This document shows, in pieces, positions 26,602 through 36,991 of a stretch of DNA of 64,000 nt (position 1 is its first letter; each line of letters starts with the position of its first letter). The notes under the pieces were generated by a model. It saw only the letters and a program-made list of their open reading frames with translations, had not been told where the DNA came from and did not search any database. This DNA is from Tsukamurella tyrosinosolvens (lineage in GTDB: Bacteria; Actinomycetota; Actinomycetes; Mycobacteriales; Mycobacteriaceae), in NCBI RefSeq assembly GCF_900104775.1, contig NZ_FNSA01000003.1:4836001-4900000 (forward strand), read 5' to 3'. The position numbers were made by a program, and so were the translations under genes.

Positions 26602-28929
26602 TCAGATGGGGCGGGCGCCGAGTTCGTTCTTGAGGAGCTCGAGGGCGATCTCGTCCGGGTCGCGGCGCGGGGCGGTGGTGCCGCCGGAGACGGCGTCCTC
26701 GCGGTGCGCCGCGTCGATCATCTCCTCCTCGGAGACCTCCTCGACCGGTGCCGGCTCGGGGTCCGGCTCGGGCGGCAGCGGGATGTCGTCGTGGTGCGAC
26801 GGTGCGCGGTTCTCCCGGCCCGCCGGCCGCGGGTCCGGCCGCTGATCGCCTGCACGGCTGCGCCGCTCGAACGTGGGCGGCGCCTTCTTCGGCTCGGCGG
26901 CGGGGCGCTGCTGCTGCGCGGGCGCGGCGGCGGGCGCCCCTTGCGCGCGGGCGCCGCTGCCGTCGCCGACCTCGACGTTCCACTGCGTCCCGAAGACCTC
27001 GCGGACCGCGTCCCGCAAGTTGCCGACATGCTGCTGATCGCTGAACCGGCTGAGCAGGGCGGGGATCGGCAGCGCGAGGTGCAGAACGTCTCCGGCGAGG
27101 CCGAGCACCTGCACGTTCGGCATGAGGGCGAAAGTCACCGTGCTGCGGTCCTTGACCGCCCGGAGGACCTTGGGCCAGGCCGTGCGGACCTCCTCCACGG
27201 AGGGGCCGGACGGCGCCGGGGCCGCGGGTTCCGCGACCGCGGCGGGCTGCACGGGCGGGGTGACGGCGGGCGCCGCGGGCTCCGGCGCAGCGGCACGCTC
27301 CGGGGCCGCAGGGGCCGGGGCGACGGGCTCGGCCGGGCGCGGGGGCGCAACGGGTTCCGGGTCCGGCTCGGGCCGGTGGAGCACCGGCTCCGATTCGATG
27401 GGGCGCTCCGGCTCGGCCGGGGCGGCCGGCTCGGCGGCCGGGGCGACGGGCTCCGGCTCGGCCGGGGCGGCCCGCGGTTCGGGCTCCGCGACCACGGCCT
27501 CCGACGCGGGTTCCGCGACCGCGGCGGGCTGCACGGGCGGGGTGACGGCGGGCGCCGCCGGCTCGGGAGCGACCGGCTGCGGCGTCGGCGCGGGCGGAGC
27601 CGGAGGGGCGGGAGCGGCCGCAGCGGCCGGCTCGGCGGCGGCCTCTGCCTGGCGCTGGCTGGGCCGGACGAAACGCGACGGCGGACCGTCGGACTGCGGA
27701 GCGCCGCCACCCGTGGGCGCTGCGGGCGCGGCGACGGGTGCCGCGGCGGCGGGGACGGCACCGTCGACGGGGGCACCTGCGGGCCGGCGCTCCAGCGCCT
27801 CGATGCGCTGCAGCAGTGCGGCCTGCGACTCGTCCGCGGCGGGGAGCAGCATGCGGGCGCACATGACCTCGAGCAGCAGGCGCGGTGAGGTGGCGCCGCG
27901 CATCTCGGCGAGCGAGGCGTGCGTGACCTCGGCGCAGCGCGTGAGGGTGGCGAGGCCGAGCTTCGCGGCCTCCCCGCGCATGGTCTCGAGCACGTCCTGC
28001 GGCACGTCGATGAGGCCGCGGTCGGCGGCGTCGGGGACAGTGTGCAAGAGGATCAGGTCGCGGAGGCGTTCGAGCAGGTCGGTGGCGAACCGGCGGGGGT
28101 CGTGCCCGGCCTCCATCACCCGCTCGACGGCGCCGAACAGGGCCGCGCCGTCCGCGGAGGCCAGCGCGTCGACGGCGGCGTCGATGAGCGCGGTGTCGGT
28201 GACACCGAGCAGCCCGAGGGCTCGCTGGTAGGTGACGCCCTCGGGCCCGGCGCCGGCCAGGAGCTGGTCCATGATCGACAGCGAGTCACGCGGCGAACCG
28301 CCGCCCGCGCGGATGACCAGGGGGTACACCTGCGGCTCGACCGAGACGTGCTCGGCGCCCGTGATCTTCTCCAGCAGCGGCCGCATGACGTTCGGCGCGA
28401 GCAGCCGGAACGGGTAGTGGTGCGTGCGGGAGCGGATGGTGGTGAGCACCTTCTCCGGCTCCGTGGTGGCGAAGATGAAGATGAGGTGCTCCGGAGGCTC
28501 CTCGACGATCTTCAGCAGCGCGTTGAAGCCCTGCGGGGTGACCATGTGCGCCTCGTCGACGATGAAGACGCGGTAGCGCGACTCGGCGGGCGCGTAGAAC
28601 GCGCGGTCGCGCAGCTCACGTGCGTCGTCCACGCCGCCGTGGCTGGCAGCGTCCATCTCGGTGACGTCGAGGTTGCCCGGACCGCCCGGGGCGAGCGCGA
28701 CGCAGGAGTTGCAGACGCCGCACGGCGTGCTGGTGGGGCCCTGCTCGCAGTTCAGCGAGCGGGCCAGGATGCGGGCCGACGACGTCTTGCCGCAGCCGCG
28801 CGGGCCGGAGAACAGGTAGGCATGGTTCACCCGCCCGGAATCCAACGCGGTGCTCAGCGGCTCGGTGACGTGCTCCTGCCCCACGACCTCGGCGAACGTC
28901 GCTGGACGGTACTTGCGGTAGAGAGCCAC
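26602..28929 (-). CDS. dnaX: DNA polymerase III subunits gamma and tau
   Basis: 775 residues from GTG 28929. The AAA+ ATPase comes first: Walker A GPRGCGKTS at 42-50, a zinc module with four cysteines (EQGPTSTPCGVCNSC region), Walker B VDEAHMV and the sensor region after it. Then come the clamp-loader lid and collar. From about 380 to 600 a Pro/Ala/Glu linker holds two in-frame copies of an identical 54-bp block (27223-27276 and 27505-27558). A folded C-terminal tau-type domain (AWPKVLRAVKDRSTVTFALMPNVQVLGL) follows. It loads the sliding clamp at the replication fork. Confidence 0.95.
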   Translation of the reverse strand: MALYRKYRPATFAEVVGQEHVTEPLSTALDSGRVNHAYLFSGPRGCGKTSSARILARSLNCEQGPTSTPCGVCNSCVALAPGGPGNLDVTEMDAASHGGVDDARELRDRAFYAPAESRYRVFIVDEAHMVTPQGFNALLKIVEEPPEHLIFIFATTEPEKVLTTIRSRTHHYPFRLLAPNVMRPLLEKITGAEHVSVEPQVYPLVIRAGGGSPRDSLSIMDQLLAGAGPEGVTYQRALGLLGVTDTALIDAAVDALASADGAALFGAVERVMEAGHDPRRFATDLLERLRDLILLHTVPDAADRGLIDVPQDVLETMRGEAAKLGLATLTRCAEVTHASLAEMRGATSPRLLLEVMCARMLLPAADESQAALLQRIEALERRPAGAPVDGAVPAAAAPVAAPAAPTGGGAPQSDGPPSRFVRPSQRQAEAAAEPAAAAAPAPPAPPAPTPQPVAPEPAAPAVTPPVQPAAVAEPASEAVVAEPEPRAAPAEPEPVAPAAEPAAPAEPERPIESEPVLHRPEPDPEPVAPPRPAEPVAPAPAAPERAAAPEPAAPAVTPPVQPAAVAEPAAPAPSGPSVEEVRTAWPKVLRAVKDRSTVTFALMPNVQVLGLAGDVLHLALPIPALLSRFSDQQHVGNLRDAVREVFGTQWNVEVGDGSGARAQGAPAAAPAQQQRPAAEPKKAPPTFERRSRAGDQRPDPRPAGRENRAPSHHDDIPLPPEPDPEPAPVEEVSEEEMIDAAHREDAVSGGTTAPRRDPDEIALELLKNELGARPI
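27223..27558 (-). repeat. In-frame 54-bp duplication in the dnaX linker
   Basis: Positions 27223-27276 and 27505-27558 are identical, 282 bp (94 codons) apart. Both encode PAVTPPVQPAAVAEPA. The block lies in the disordered linker and probably arose by slippage or unequal exchange without a change of frame. Confidence 0.8.
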
Positions 28930-28977
28930 GGTGCCAGGCTACCGGCAGGGTCCGACAGCGGCGCAGCTCGCTCCGAC

Positions 28978-29002
28978 ACCGTCCGCGCGCCCGCCGGACG
29001 GT
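28978..29002 (-). terminator. Hairpin after the proline-rich membrane protein gene
   Basis: ACCGTCCG at 28978-28985 and CGGACGGT at 28995-29002 pair perfectly around 9 nt, starting 5 nt beyond the stop of the minus-strand gene. There is no U-run, as is common for actinobacterial hairpins. Confidence 0.45.
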
Positions 29003-29006
29003 CCCG

Positions 29007-29588
29007 TCACAGCCGCGTGTCCTCCTGCGGCGGGACCGCGGGGAACTGGCCCGACGGGTGCGGCGGATCGACAGGGAACTGGCCGGTCGGGTGCGGCGGG
29101 ACCGCAGGGAACTGCCCCGTCGGGTAAGGCGGCGGGGGCGCGAACCCGCCCGGTCCCGGCACCGGCGGTCCGGCCGGGCGTGCGCCGCCGAGGCGGTCGG
29201 CGAACGACAGCGCGAGCAGCATGCACAGCGCGACGAACAGCACCAGGACGTAGGCGGGGTGCACCTGCACCGCGACGAGACCCAGCAGCATGAGCACACC
29301 CCAGATGCAGCAGCTGGCGACGCGGGCCGGGAGGGAACCGCGCGCCACGAAGACCGCGAGGCCGATGAGCGGCACGAACAGGAGCGCCACTTGGATCAGC
29401 GTGGGCGCGAGCAGGATGAACATCATCCCGCCGAAGCCGAGATCGTCGTCGTAGTCGTCCCCCATCGACGAGTACGACGCCATCCACCAGATCACGAGGC
29501 CCACCAGGGTGAGCGCGGCGATCAACGCCTGGATCAGCGCGAGCGCGCGATAGATGCGTGGCACCGGCGGTGCGGCGATCGGATACAT
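29007..29588 (-). CDS. Small membrane protein with proline-rich tail
   Basis: 193 residues from ATG 29588, with GGAGGG 6 nt upstream. Four hydrophobic helices are visible: ALALIQALIAALTLVGLVIWW, FGGMMFILLAPTLIQVALLFVPLIGLAVFV, VASCCIWGVLMLLGLVAVQV and YVLVLFVALCMLLALSF. An acidic loop (GDDYDDDLG) separates the first two. The C-terminus carries three copies of a P-(T/S)-G-Q-F-P unit in a proline-rich tail. I do not recognise a family. Confidence 0.75.
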   Translation of the reverse strand: MYPIAAPPVPRIYRALALIQALIAALTLVGLVIWWMASYSSMGDDYDDDLGFGGMMFILLAPTLIQVALLFVPLIGLAVFVARGSLPARVASCCIWGVLMLLGLVAVQVHPAYVLVLFVALCMLLALSFADRLGGARPAGPPVPGPGGFAPPPPYPTGQFPAVPPHPTGQFPVDPPHPSGQFPAVPPQEDTRL

Positions 29589-29714
29589 GCGGGCCCTCCC
29601 CCTCCGACGTTTGCGTCTGCACCCCACGGTAGCGGGCGGACCGTCGGCGGAGAAGGGCGAAAGCCGAGAGCAGCGGCCCGGAACCGGCCCGGGCCACTGC
29701 GGCGCGGATAGGGG

Positions 29715-29866
29715 CTACTTCTTGTCGCAATCCGGGCCGAGCACGTCGTGATGGCCGAACGGCCCCACCCGCCTACTTCTTGTCGCGATCCAGGCCGAGC
29801 ACGTCGTGATGGCCGAACGGCCCCACCCGCCTACTTCTTCTCGCGATCCAGGCCGAGCACGTCGGT
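29715..29866 (-). repeat. 58-bp tandem repeat: three copies of the phosphatase 3' end
   Basis: Copies begin at 29715, 29773 and 29831. Each 58-bp unit holds the last nine codons of the phosphatase (VLGLDR(D/E)KK or a variant) plus its stop. Between units lies the palindrome GGCCGAACGGCC and a CCCACC run. The third copy is the real end of the gene and diverges upstream of about 29866. Copies 1 and 2 differ from each other at two positions and from copy 3 at few more, so the expansion is fairly recent. Confidence 0.85.
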
Positions 29867-31300
29867 GATGTAGAAGAACGGGTCGGTCTGGTCCGTCAGC
29901 CCCACGACGTTGGCGGCGCCGGGACCGTAGGCGGCGATGCGGACCTGGCCGCCGGTGTGCTGCTCCTCGCCCGGGTCGAGCGACGTGCCGTAGTTGACGG
30001 TGAGCACGCCGCCGTCCTTGGTGTTCAGCGTCCGGGTGAGGCCGGGGGTGACGGTGCCCGCCTCGATGATCTGGCTGGTGTGGGCGTGGTCGCCCGTCAC
30101 GATGACGAGGGTGTCCTTGTCCTGCTTGGCGAAGTCGAGCGCCGCGGAGACGGCCTCGGACAGCTGCACCGTCTCGCCGATCTGGCCGCAGGGGTCGGCG
30201 TCGTGGTTGGCCTTGTCGACGGAGCCGGACTCGACCTGGAGGAAGAAGCCCTTGTCGCCCTTGAGCAGGTCGATGGCCTTCTTCGTCATCGACGCGAGCT
30301 TCGGGGTGGCGCCGAAGGCGGGGTTGGGCGCGCAGGTGACGGCCGGCTCCCTACCGCCCTCCTTGGTGGCGGTGGCCTTGTCCCACACGCGCGGCAGGTT
30401 GCCGTCGGCGAAGACGCCGAGCACCGGCTCGTCCTGACTCGCGGTGGAGACGGCGTCGAGCTCGGAGCCCGACCGCACGATCCGGTAGCCGCGTTCCTTG
30501 GCCTGCACCTCGAGCGTCTTGCCGTTGTACTGACCGGCGGTCGCGGTCTCCTGGAAGGTCTTCCAGCCGCCGCCGAGGGTGACGTCGGCGCGGGCCGCGA
30601 TCAGCTGCTCGGTGATGGACCCGAGTCCGCCGTTCTCGAGCGCGTCGGAGCTGCACTTCTCCTTGGTGGCGACGGGGCCGTAGCACTTGCGCTGGGACAC
30701 GTGCGCGACCTGCACGGCCGGGGTGGCGTCCTGCAGCTCGGTGGTGGTGACGTTGCCCGTCTTGCGGCCGTTGGCCTTGGCGATCTCGAGGATCGAGCGC
30801 TGCGGCTTGCCGTTCACGTCGACGCCGACGGCCCCGTTGTAGGTCTTGGTGCCGGTGGCCCAGGCGGAGCCGGAGGCCGCGGAATCGGTGGTGTAGTCGG
30901 GCTTCTTGGTGGTCTTGTCGAGCGCGTAGGTGGTGTAGTCGCCCGAGAGCGGCAGCTCGTCGATGCCGGGGATCTTCCCGCCCGCGCCCCACTCGTAGTC
31001 GCGGGCCAGCGTGAGCTCCTGGTTGGCGGTGCCGTCGCCGATCACGAGGATCACGTTCTTGGCCGTGGAGCGCTGGATCGAGTCGGCGATCGCCTGCGTC
31101 TGGTCGCCGGCGAGCCGCTTGGCGCCGCCGTGGGTGGTGATATCACCGGCCGCCTGGCGGTTGATCTCCACCTTCGCCGCGGTGTCGCCGGACGTGCCGG
31201 GACCGCTGTCGTTGCTGCCGCACGCGGCGACCACACCGAGAACCGCCACCGCACTGACGGCCAGCGCCGTCCGGGCCTTGCCCCTACCGAGATTCGTCAT
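29831..31300 (-). CDS. phoA: Alkaline phosphatase, lipoprotein
   Basis: 489 residues from ATG 31300. The signal peptide ends in a lipobox (VVAAC, Cys27). The core is classical PhoA: metal ligand Asp89 in [13 protein letters not shown], nucleophile Ser140 in [14 protein letters not shown], the ligand set [15 protein letters not shown] and [13 protein letters not shown], and HTGGQV near the end. It hydrolyses phosphomonoesters outside the membrane. A four-unit PHO box lies 7-50 nt before the ATG, so PhoP should induce it at low phosphate. The 3' end is tandemly triplicated. Confidence 0.93.
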   Translation of the reverse strand: MTNLGRGKARTALAVSAVAVLGVVAACGSNDSGPGTSGDTAAKVEINRQAAGDITTHGGAKRLAGDQTQAIADSIQRSTAKNVILVIGDGTANQELTLARDYEWGAGGKIPGIDELPLSGDYTTYALDKTTKKPDYTTDSAASGSAWATGTKTYNGAVGVDVNGKPQRSILEIAKANGRKTGNVTTTELQDATPAVQVAHVSQRKCYGPVATKEKCSSDALENGGLGSITEQLIAARADVTLGGGWKTFQETATAGQYNGKTLEVQAKERGYRIVRSGSELDAVSTASQDEPVLGVFADGNLPRVWDKATATKEGGREPAVTCAPNPAFGATPKLASMTKKAIDLLKGDKGFFLQVESGSVDKANHDADPCGQIGETVQLSEAVSAALDFAKQDKDTLVIVTGDHAHTSQIIEAGTVTPGLTRTLNTKDGGVLTVNYGTSLDPGEEQHTGGQVRIAAYGPGAANVVGLTDQTDPFFYITDVLGLDREKK

Positions 31301-31306
31301 TGCTGC

Positions 31307-31350
31307 AGCGAAACATGCGCATGTGAACATGTATGGATGCGCGGGTGAAC
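31307..31350 (-). promoter_or_regulatory. PHO box (four 11-nt direct repeat units)
   Basis: Read on the minus strand, 7-nt cores start every 11 nt: GTTCACC (31350-31344), CATCCAT (31339-31333), GTTCACA (31328-31322) and CATGTTT (31317-31311). The unit size and GTTCACC core match the PhoP-binding direct repeats described in Streptomyces. The box directly precedes the phosphatase gene. Confidence 0.75.
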
Positions 31351-31365
31351 TTCCCGTGATCGTCG

Positions 31366-32589
31366 CTAACGAACCCGTTCCGCGCGACCGATCACCGCCT
31401 GCGCCAGCGCCGAACCGAACAGCAGGCCGAGCGCGAGCGCGCAGATCACGGCGGCCACGTCCACGACGGTGCGCGCGCCCTGCTCCGGGTCGATCCCCAC
31501 CGACGTGACCGACAGCAGCCCGAGACTGCCGGGCACGAGCACCCAGAACGCCGGCAGGAAGACCACGAGGCGCGGCAACTGCGGCCGCAGGTAGGCCACC
31601 AGCGAGGCGCCGAGGCTGCCCGCGATCGCGCCGAAGAAGCCGCCGAGCACCGCGCCGGAGACGTGCTGCCCGGCGATCTGCGCGCCGAACGCCGCCGCGA
31701 CCACGAGGCCGATCGCCGGAAGCAACCGCATCGAGGCGCCCTCGTTGAGGCACACCCCCACGCAGATCAGTGCGAGGCCCACGGGCGGGCCCCACCAGCC
31801 CAGCTGATTCACGCGCTCGTTGACCAGCAGCTCCGGCCCGACGCCCAGCGCCGTCGTCGCGGCGAGGATGCCGAGCGAGAACATCAGCAGCTGCACCGTG
31901 CCGAAGGTGAGGCGAGCGCTGCCCGCGACCATCGCGCCCGCGGCGAGCTCCGACATGCCGGTCACCATCAGCGCGCCCGGGAGGAGCACCGCGAGCGGCG
32001 CGAGGAGGGTGCGCAGCGGACCGTCGAGCCACCCCGCCTGCGCGGCGGCGAAGACCCCCGCGCCCACCGTGAACGCGGCGATCGTCGGCAGCAGCGTCGC
32101 GGCGAGCCGCACGCGGCCCGCGAGCTTGACCAGCAGCATCACCACCACGCCGCCGATGGCCGCCGCGAGGATGTTGGGCCACCCGGGCTGCAGCAGCATC
32201 GCGATGCCGATGGCGATGACCGGCCACGACACGTCCTGCACCCACTGCGGGTAGTGGTGCGGCAGCGAGCGCAGGGTGCCGAGGCGGGCGAAGGCCTCGT
32301 CGACCGAGAGGGTTCGTGCGACGAGGCCCCGTCGGACGTCAGCGACGACGGCCGACTGGTCGAGCCGCATCGGCCCGTCGACGGACTCGAACGTGGCGGC
32401 GGCACCGGGTTCGAGGCCCAGGGTGAGCCCGGTGGGCGTGGCCCCGATCTGCGCCAGTGGATGCCCCATGGCGGTGGCGACGCTCTTGAGCTCGTCCTCG
32501 ACCTCGTGCACGGGCTGGCCGCCCGCGATCATCGCGGCGCCGAGGTAGGCGAGGAGGCGGCGGTCGTCGTCGACCCGGTCAGGCTGCAC
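31366..32589 (-). CDS. Threonine/serine exporter-family protein (ThrE)
   Basis: 407 residues. A hydrophilic N-terminal region ([37 protein letters not shown]) is followed by about ten membrane helices, the DUF1212/DUF3815 architecture of ThrE. It would export L-threonine and L-serine by proton antiport across the inner membrane. The start overlaps the end of the GT87 gene by 11 nt. The phosphatase gene downstream has its own promoter. Confidence 0.88.
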   Translation of the reverse strand: MQPDRVDDDRRLLAYLGAAMIAGGQPVHEVEDELKSVATAMGHPLAQIGATPTGLTLGLEPGAAATFESVDGPMRLDQSAVVADVRRGLVARTLSVDEAFARLGTLRSLPHHYPQWVQDVSWPVIAIGIAMLLQPGWPNILAAAIGGVVVMLLVKLAGRVRLAATLLPTIAAFTVGAGVFAAAQAGWLDGPLRTLLAPLAVLLPGALMVTGMSELAAGAMVAGSARLTFGTVQLLMFSLGILAATTALGVGPELLVNERVNQLGWWGPPVGLALICVGVCLNEGASMRLLPAIGLVVAAAFGAQIAGQHVSGAVLGGFFGAIAGSLGASLVAYLRPQLPRLVVFLPAFWVLVPGSLGLLSVTSVGIDPEQGARTVVDVAAVICALALGLLFGSALAQAVIGRAERVR

Positions 32590-33883
32590 GGCCGGCCGGC
32601 TCCGCGCTCGCCGGCACGGACCCGTCCGTACTCCGCAGGTACCAGGCCGACCCGATCAGGGTCGCGACGAAGATCCACACGTAGACGCCGCCCGCGAGGG
32701 CCTTGAGCACGGGGTTGTCCATCGGCCGCAGGAAGATGCCGATCGCGTACGTGTCGTGGACGTCCTCGACCCCGGTGGGCTGCAGCGTCGGGAAGTAGGT
32801 GACCCAGATGAAGGTCGCCGCAACGAGACCGGCCGCCGCGAGCAGCGCGAGCACCCGCCGGCGCGGGTCGTCGGTCAGCATCGCCAGGGCGAGGAGGAGG
32901 ACCAGGAGCGGCACGATCCACACCCAGTGGTGGCCCCACGAGAAGGGCGAGACCGCGCAGGCCGTGAGCCCCACGACGGTGACCGCGAGCAGGACCACGC
33001 CGCGCCGGAACGCCCAGGCCGCGATGGCGAGGCCCGCGAGCGCGGCCGGGACGGCGACCGCAAGCCAGACGACCGTCGACGGCTTCTCCGCGTTGGTCAG
33101 GAAGGCGATGAGGCCGTTGATGGACTGGTTGCCGACCTGGTTGGGCTCGCCGACGCGATTCGCGTCGAGGAACGTGCCCGACCAGTACTGCCACGACTCC
33201 TGCGGGATCACCAGGAAACCGATCACGACGGTGCCGGCCAGGGTCGCGAGGGCCGTGCGGGCCTCGCGCCACTGCCGCGTGACGACGAGGTAGGCGAGGA
33301 AGAAGAGCGGGGTGAGCTTGATGCCCGCGGCGATGCCGATGCTGAAGCCCTTGAACCGCGACCCCGCGGGGCGGCCGAGGTCCCACAGCAGGAGCAGCAT
33401 CAGGAAGACGTTGATCTGGCCGAACCAGAGGGTCGTGCGGACGGGCTCGAGGACCGTCGCGACCAGCGTGAGGCAGATCGCCGCGAACCACACGCGGCCG
33501 TCGCGCACGAAGCCGACGAGCCGGAAGGCGATGAGGATGCAGGCGAGGAGCGCGAGCAGCACCGCGATCGACCACACCCACCGCAGCACGTCGGTCGACA
33601 TCCAGCTCAGCGGCACGAACAGCACGCCCGCGAACGGGGTGTAGGTGAAGGGCAGGATGCCGTTGAGCAGCGGACCGTCGTACAGCCCGTCGCCCCCGTG
33701 CGCGACGATCTCCCCGCCCTTGCGGTAGACCTCGGCGTCGATCTGGTTGTGGAAGAGCCCGTACATCGGCGTGGAGAACGGGATCCGCACGAACTGCTGC
33801 CACACCGCCACGCCCGCGGACACCGCGAAGAGGGCCAGCACCCACCACTGCCGGGGGAACCGCCGGCTGTTCTCGTCCGCCAC
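32579..33883 (-). CDS. GT87 polyprenyl-phosphate mannosyltransferase-like membrane protein
   Basis: 434 residues with about ten membrane helices. The first extracytoplasmic loop has the conserved acid in NQIDAEVYRKGGEIV, matching the catalytic Asp of PimE. The DUF2029 pattern SFSWGHHWVW follows later. GT87 enzymes of mycolata add alpha-1,2-mannose from polyprenyl phosphomannose to PIM, lipomannan or arabinogalactan outside the membrane. Which acceptor is used cannot be told. It lies 28 nt downstream of aspC and overlaps the exporter gene. Confidence 0.85.
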   Translation of the reverse strand: MADENSRRFPRQWWVLALFAVSAGVAVWQQFVRIPFSTPMYGLFHNQIDAEVYRKGGEIVAHGGDGLYDGPLLNGILPFTYTPFAGVLFVPLSWMSTDVLRWVWSIAVLLALLACILIAFRLVGFVRDGRVWFAAICLTLVATVLEPVRTTLWFGQINVFLMLLLLWDLGRPAGSRFKGFSIGIAAGIKLTPLFFLAYLVVTRQWREARTALATLAGTVVIGFLVIPQESWQYWSGTFLDANRVGEPNQVGNQSINGLIAFLTNAEKPSTVVWLAVAVPAALAGLAIAAWAFRRGVVLLAVTVVGLTACAVSPFSWGHHWVWIVPLLVLLLALAMLTDDPRRRVLALLAAAGLVAATFIWVTYFPTLQPTGVEDVHDTYAIGIFLRPMDNPVLKALAGGVYVWIFVATLIGSAWYLRSTDGSVPASAEPAGRAA

Positions 33884-33911
33884 CGGCGCGATCCTCCTGC
33901 TCAGGCGCGCC

Positions 33912-35324
<1,413 letters not shown>

Positions 35325-35331
35325 GTGGACC

Positions 35332-35337
35332 ACTATA
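35332..35337 (-). promoter_or_regulatory. -10 element of ffs
   Basis: TATAGT on the minus strand lies 7 nt before the 5' end of the SRP RNA stem. The -35 region is weak. Confidence 0.6.
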
Positions 35338-35388
35338 CGGGTCCGGGCTGGTTTGGGTCGACGGGGGCCTTCGTCTACAGTGGTCCAC

Positions 35389-35477
35389 GGAGGATTCGCC
35401 TAGTGGCCTATGGCGCTCGCCTGGAACGCGGGTTGGGTTAATAGCCCTCAGGGGTTCAAATCCCCTATCCTCCGCCA
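35389..35477 (+). tRNA. tRNA-Ser (anticodon GGA)
   Basis: Acceptor arms GGAGGAT and ATCCTCC pair fully, with G discriminator and an encoded CCA. The anticodon stem CTCGC/GCGGG encloses CTGGAAC, giving GGA. The long variable arm (GGGTTGGGTTAATAGCCC) is the class II serine type, and GGTTCAAATCC is the T arm. It reads UCC and UCU. It is followed at once by a strong terminator. Confidence 0.96.
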
Positions 35478-35478
35478 C

Positions 35479-35519
35479 GGAACGGCCCGTGACCAGCTCT
35501 GTTGGTCACGGGCCGTTCC
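35479..35519 (+). terminator. Strong hairpin terminator after tRNA-Ser(GGA)
   Basis: Arms of 17 bp (35479-35495 and 35503-35519, GGAACGGCCCGTGACCA and its complement) close over 7 nt without mismatch, 1 nt after the tRNA CCA. It may also end the convergent SRPBCC transcript. Confidence 0.85.
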
Positions 35520-35538
35520 TGTATCCGCGGGGCGTCGG

Positions 35539-35979
35539 TCAGACGTCGAGCGCTAGGGCGGCGTCGGCCAGCTTGGGGATCAGCGTGTTGCGGTAGCCGC
35601 GTTCCACGGCGTTGCGGGCGAACATCTGCTTGCGGTCGCCGGCGTCGAAACCCGACATGGTCATCACGACGCGGGTGCCCTTGCCCTCCGGGACCAGCCG
35701 CCAATCCACGATCCACCGCGCCGGACGCGGGGCGCGGAGGTCGGTGTAGCTGTGCGTGAAGCGCTCGGCGGGAACGGCGTTGATGACTTCGCAGGACACC
35801 TCCCCCGGCGGGTCCGACGGGATCTCCAGGATGAACGTCGTGCCCTCCGCGGGCCGGAGCCCGACGGACCGCACCAGCCACTGCTCCACGATGTCGGGCT
35901 CGGTGAGGGCGCGCCAGACCGTTGCCGGGGCTCGCGGAACGAAGCGGTCGAGCTCCACGATCGCCGGGTCGCGCTCCAT
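35539..35979 (-). CDS. SRPBCC/AHSA1-family protein
   Basis: 146 residues from ATG 35979. The AHSA1 pattern is clear: ELDRFVPRAPATVWRALTEPDIVEQWLV, then RFTHSYTDLRAPRPARWIVDWRLVPEGKGTRVVMTMSGFD. The C-terminal half differs from the usual GW motif. Ligand and function unknown. It ends next to the tRNA terminator and is divergent from an alpha/beta hydrolase gene 85 nt away. Confidence 0.85.
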   Translation of the reverse strand: MERDPAIVELDRFVPRAPATVWRALTEPDIVEQWLVRSVGLRPAEGTTFILEIPSDPPGEVSCEVINAVPAERFTHSYTDLRAPRPARWIVDWRLVPEGKGTRVVMTMSGFDAGDRKQMFARNAVERGYRNTLIPKLADAALALDV

Positions 35980-36064
35980 CTCGAACACGCGACCAGTAGA
36001 CCACGGTCGCGCCTCGCCCCGGGGTCTTCGCGCCTGCCAGACTGAACCGGAACGAGGGGGCGCG

Positions 36065-36907
36065 ATGACCGACGACCGATTCCGCAACGACGAGGGTGGC
36101 CGCGCGGTGCGCGAGGAGTACGACCGGCTGCTGTCGGCGCACCTGCCGGACGTGGAGCGCACCGTCGTCGACGGGACGCACGTCCTCAGCGCCGGGCCCG
36201 ACGGTGCGCCCACGGTCGTGCTCCTGCACGGCTCGGGCGGCACGTCGCTGAACTGGGCGACGGAGATCCCCCTGCTGGCGCAGTCCCATCGCGTGCACGC
36301 CCTGGACCTCCCCGGCGAGCCGGGCGGCACCGTCGTCGAACGGCTGCCGCTGGAGCCCGGGGCGCACGCCGCCTGGCTCGCGGGCGTGACCGACGCCCTG
36401 GGCGCGCCGCGCGCCGCGGTGATCGGCGAGTCGCTCGGCGGCTGGGTCGCCCTGGACTACGCCACCGAGCACCCGTCGCGCGTGCGGTCGCTGGGCCTGC
36501 TCGTGCCGGGCGGTCTCGGGCCGCGCCGGACGGCCCCGCTCCTGGTCGCGGGCCTGCTGAGCCTGCTGGGCGCGCCCGGCCGGCGCGCCGCGATGCGCTA
36601 CTTCACGGGCTGGACGCCGTCGGACGAGCCGGGCCTCGAGCGCGACCTCGCCGCGTTCAGCGACCTCACGTTCCGGGCCTTCCGGCCGCGCACCGACGGC
36701 CTACCCGTCTTCGCCGACGAGGCCCTGTCCGGCATCACCGCGCCGGTCACCGCCGCGTTCGGCGACCGGGACAAGATGCTCGACGGTCCGCGGGCCGCCG
36801 CGCACGCGCGGGCCGTCTTCGGCGACGACGCGGTCACCCTGCTGCCCGGTGCGGGGCACCTGCTCCCCGACCGCGCGGAGCGCGTCCTGGCCGCCGCCGG
36901 GCGGTAG
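36065..36907 (+). CDS. Alpha/beta hydrolase
   Basis: 280 residues from ATG 36065. The oxyanion loop is LLHGSGGTSLNW. The nucleophile Ser123 sits in VIGESLGGW. Asp in FGDRDKM and His in LLPGAGHLLPD complete the triad. It resembles carboxylesterase or haloperoxidase-like enzymes, cytoplasmic, substrate unknown. No signal peptide is seen. The promoter region is shared with the divergent SRPBCC gene. Confidence 0.85.
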   Translation: MTDDRFRNDEGGRAVREEYDRLLSAHLPDVERTVVDGTHVLSAGPDGAPTVVLLHGSGGTSLNWATEIPLLAQSHRVHALDLPGEPGGTVVERLPLEPGAHAAWLAGVTDALGAPRAAVIGESLGGWVALDYATEHPSRVRSLGLLVPGGLGPRRTAPLLVAGLLSLLGAPGRRAAMRYFTGWTPSDEPGLERDLAAFSDLTFRAFRPRTDGLPVFADEALSGITAPVTAAFGDRDKMLDGPRAAAHARAVFGDDAVTLLPGAGHLLPDRAERVLAAAGR

Positions 36908-36991
36908 CCCCCGCGCCGATTGAGTTCGCAAGCACAACGAGACGAGTCGTGCGAAACTGAGCGCAACCTGAACACGAGAGGTCGCACCGTC

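Noticed and set aside
29831-32245. 804-codon extension of the alkaline phosphatase upstream
   Set aside because: The extra N-terminal part is a shadow of the ThrE-type exporter; the lipoprotein signal peptide at ATG 31300 and the PHO box fix the start.
36920-36960. TTCGCA/TGCGAA half sites before the PE-PPE gene as an operator
   Set aside because: Only six-base arms separated by 19 nt and no adjacent regulator gene; chance cannot be excluded.
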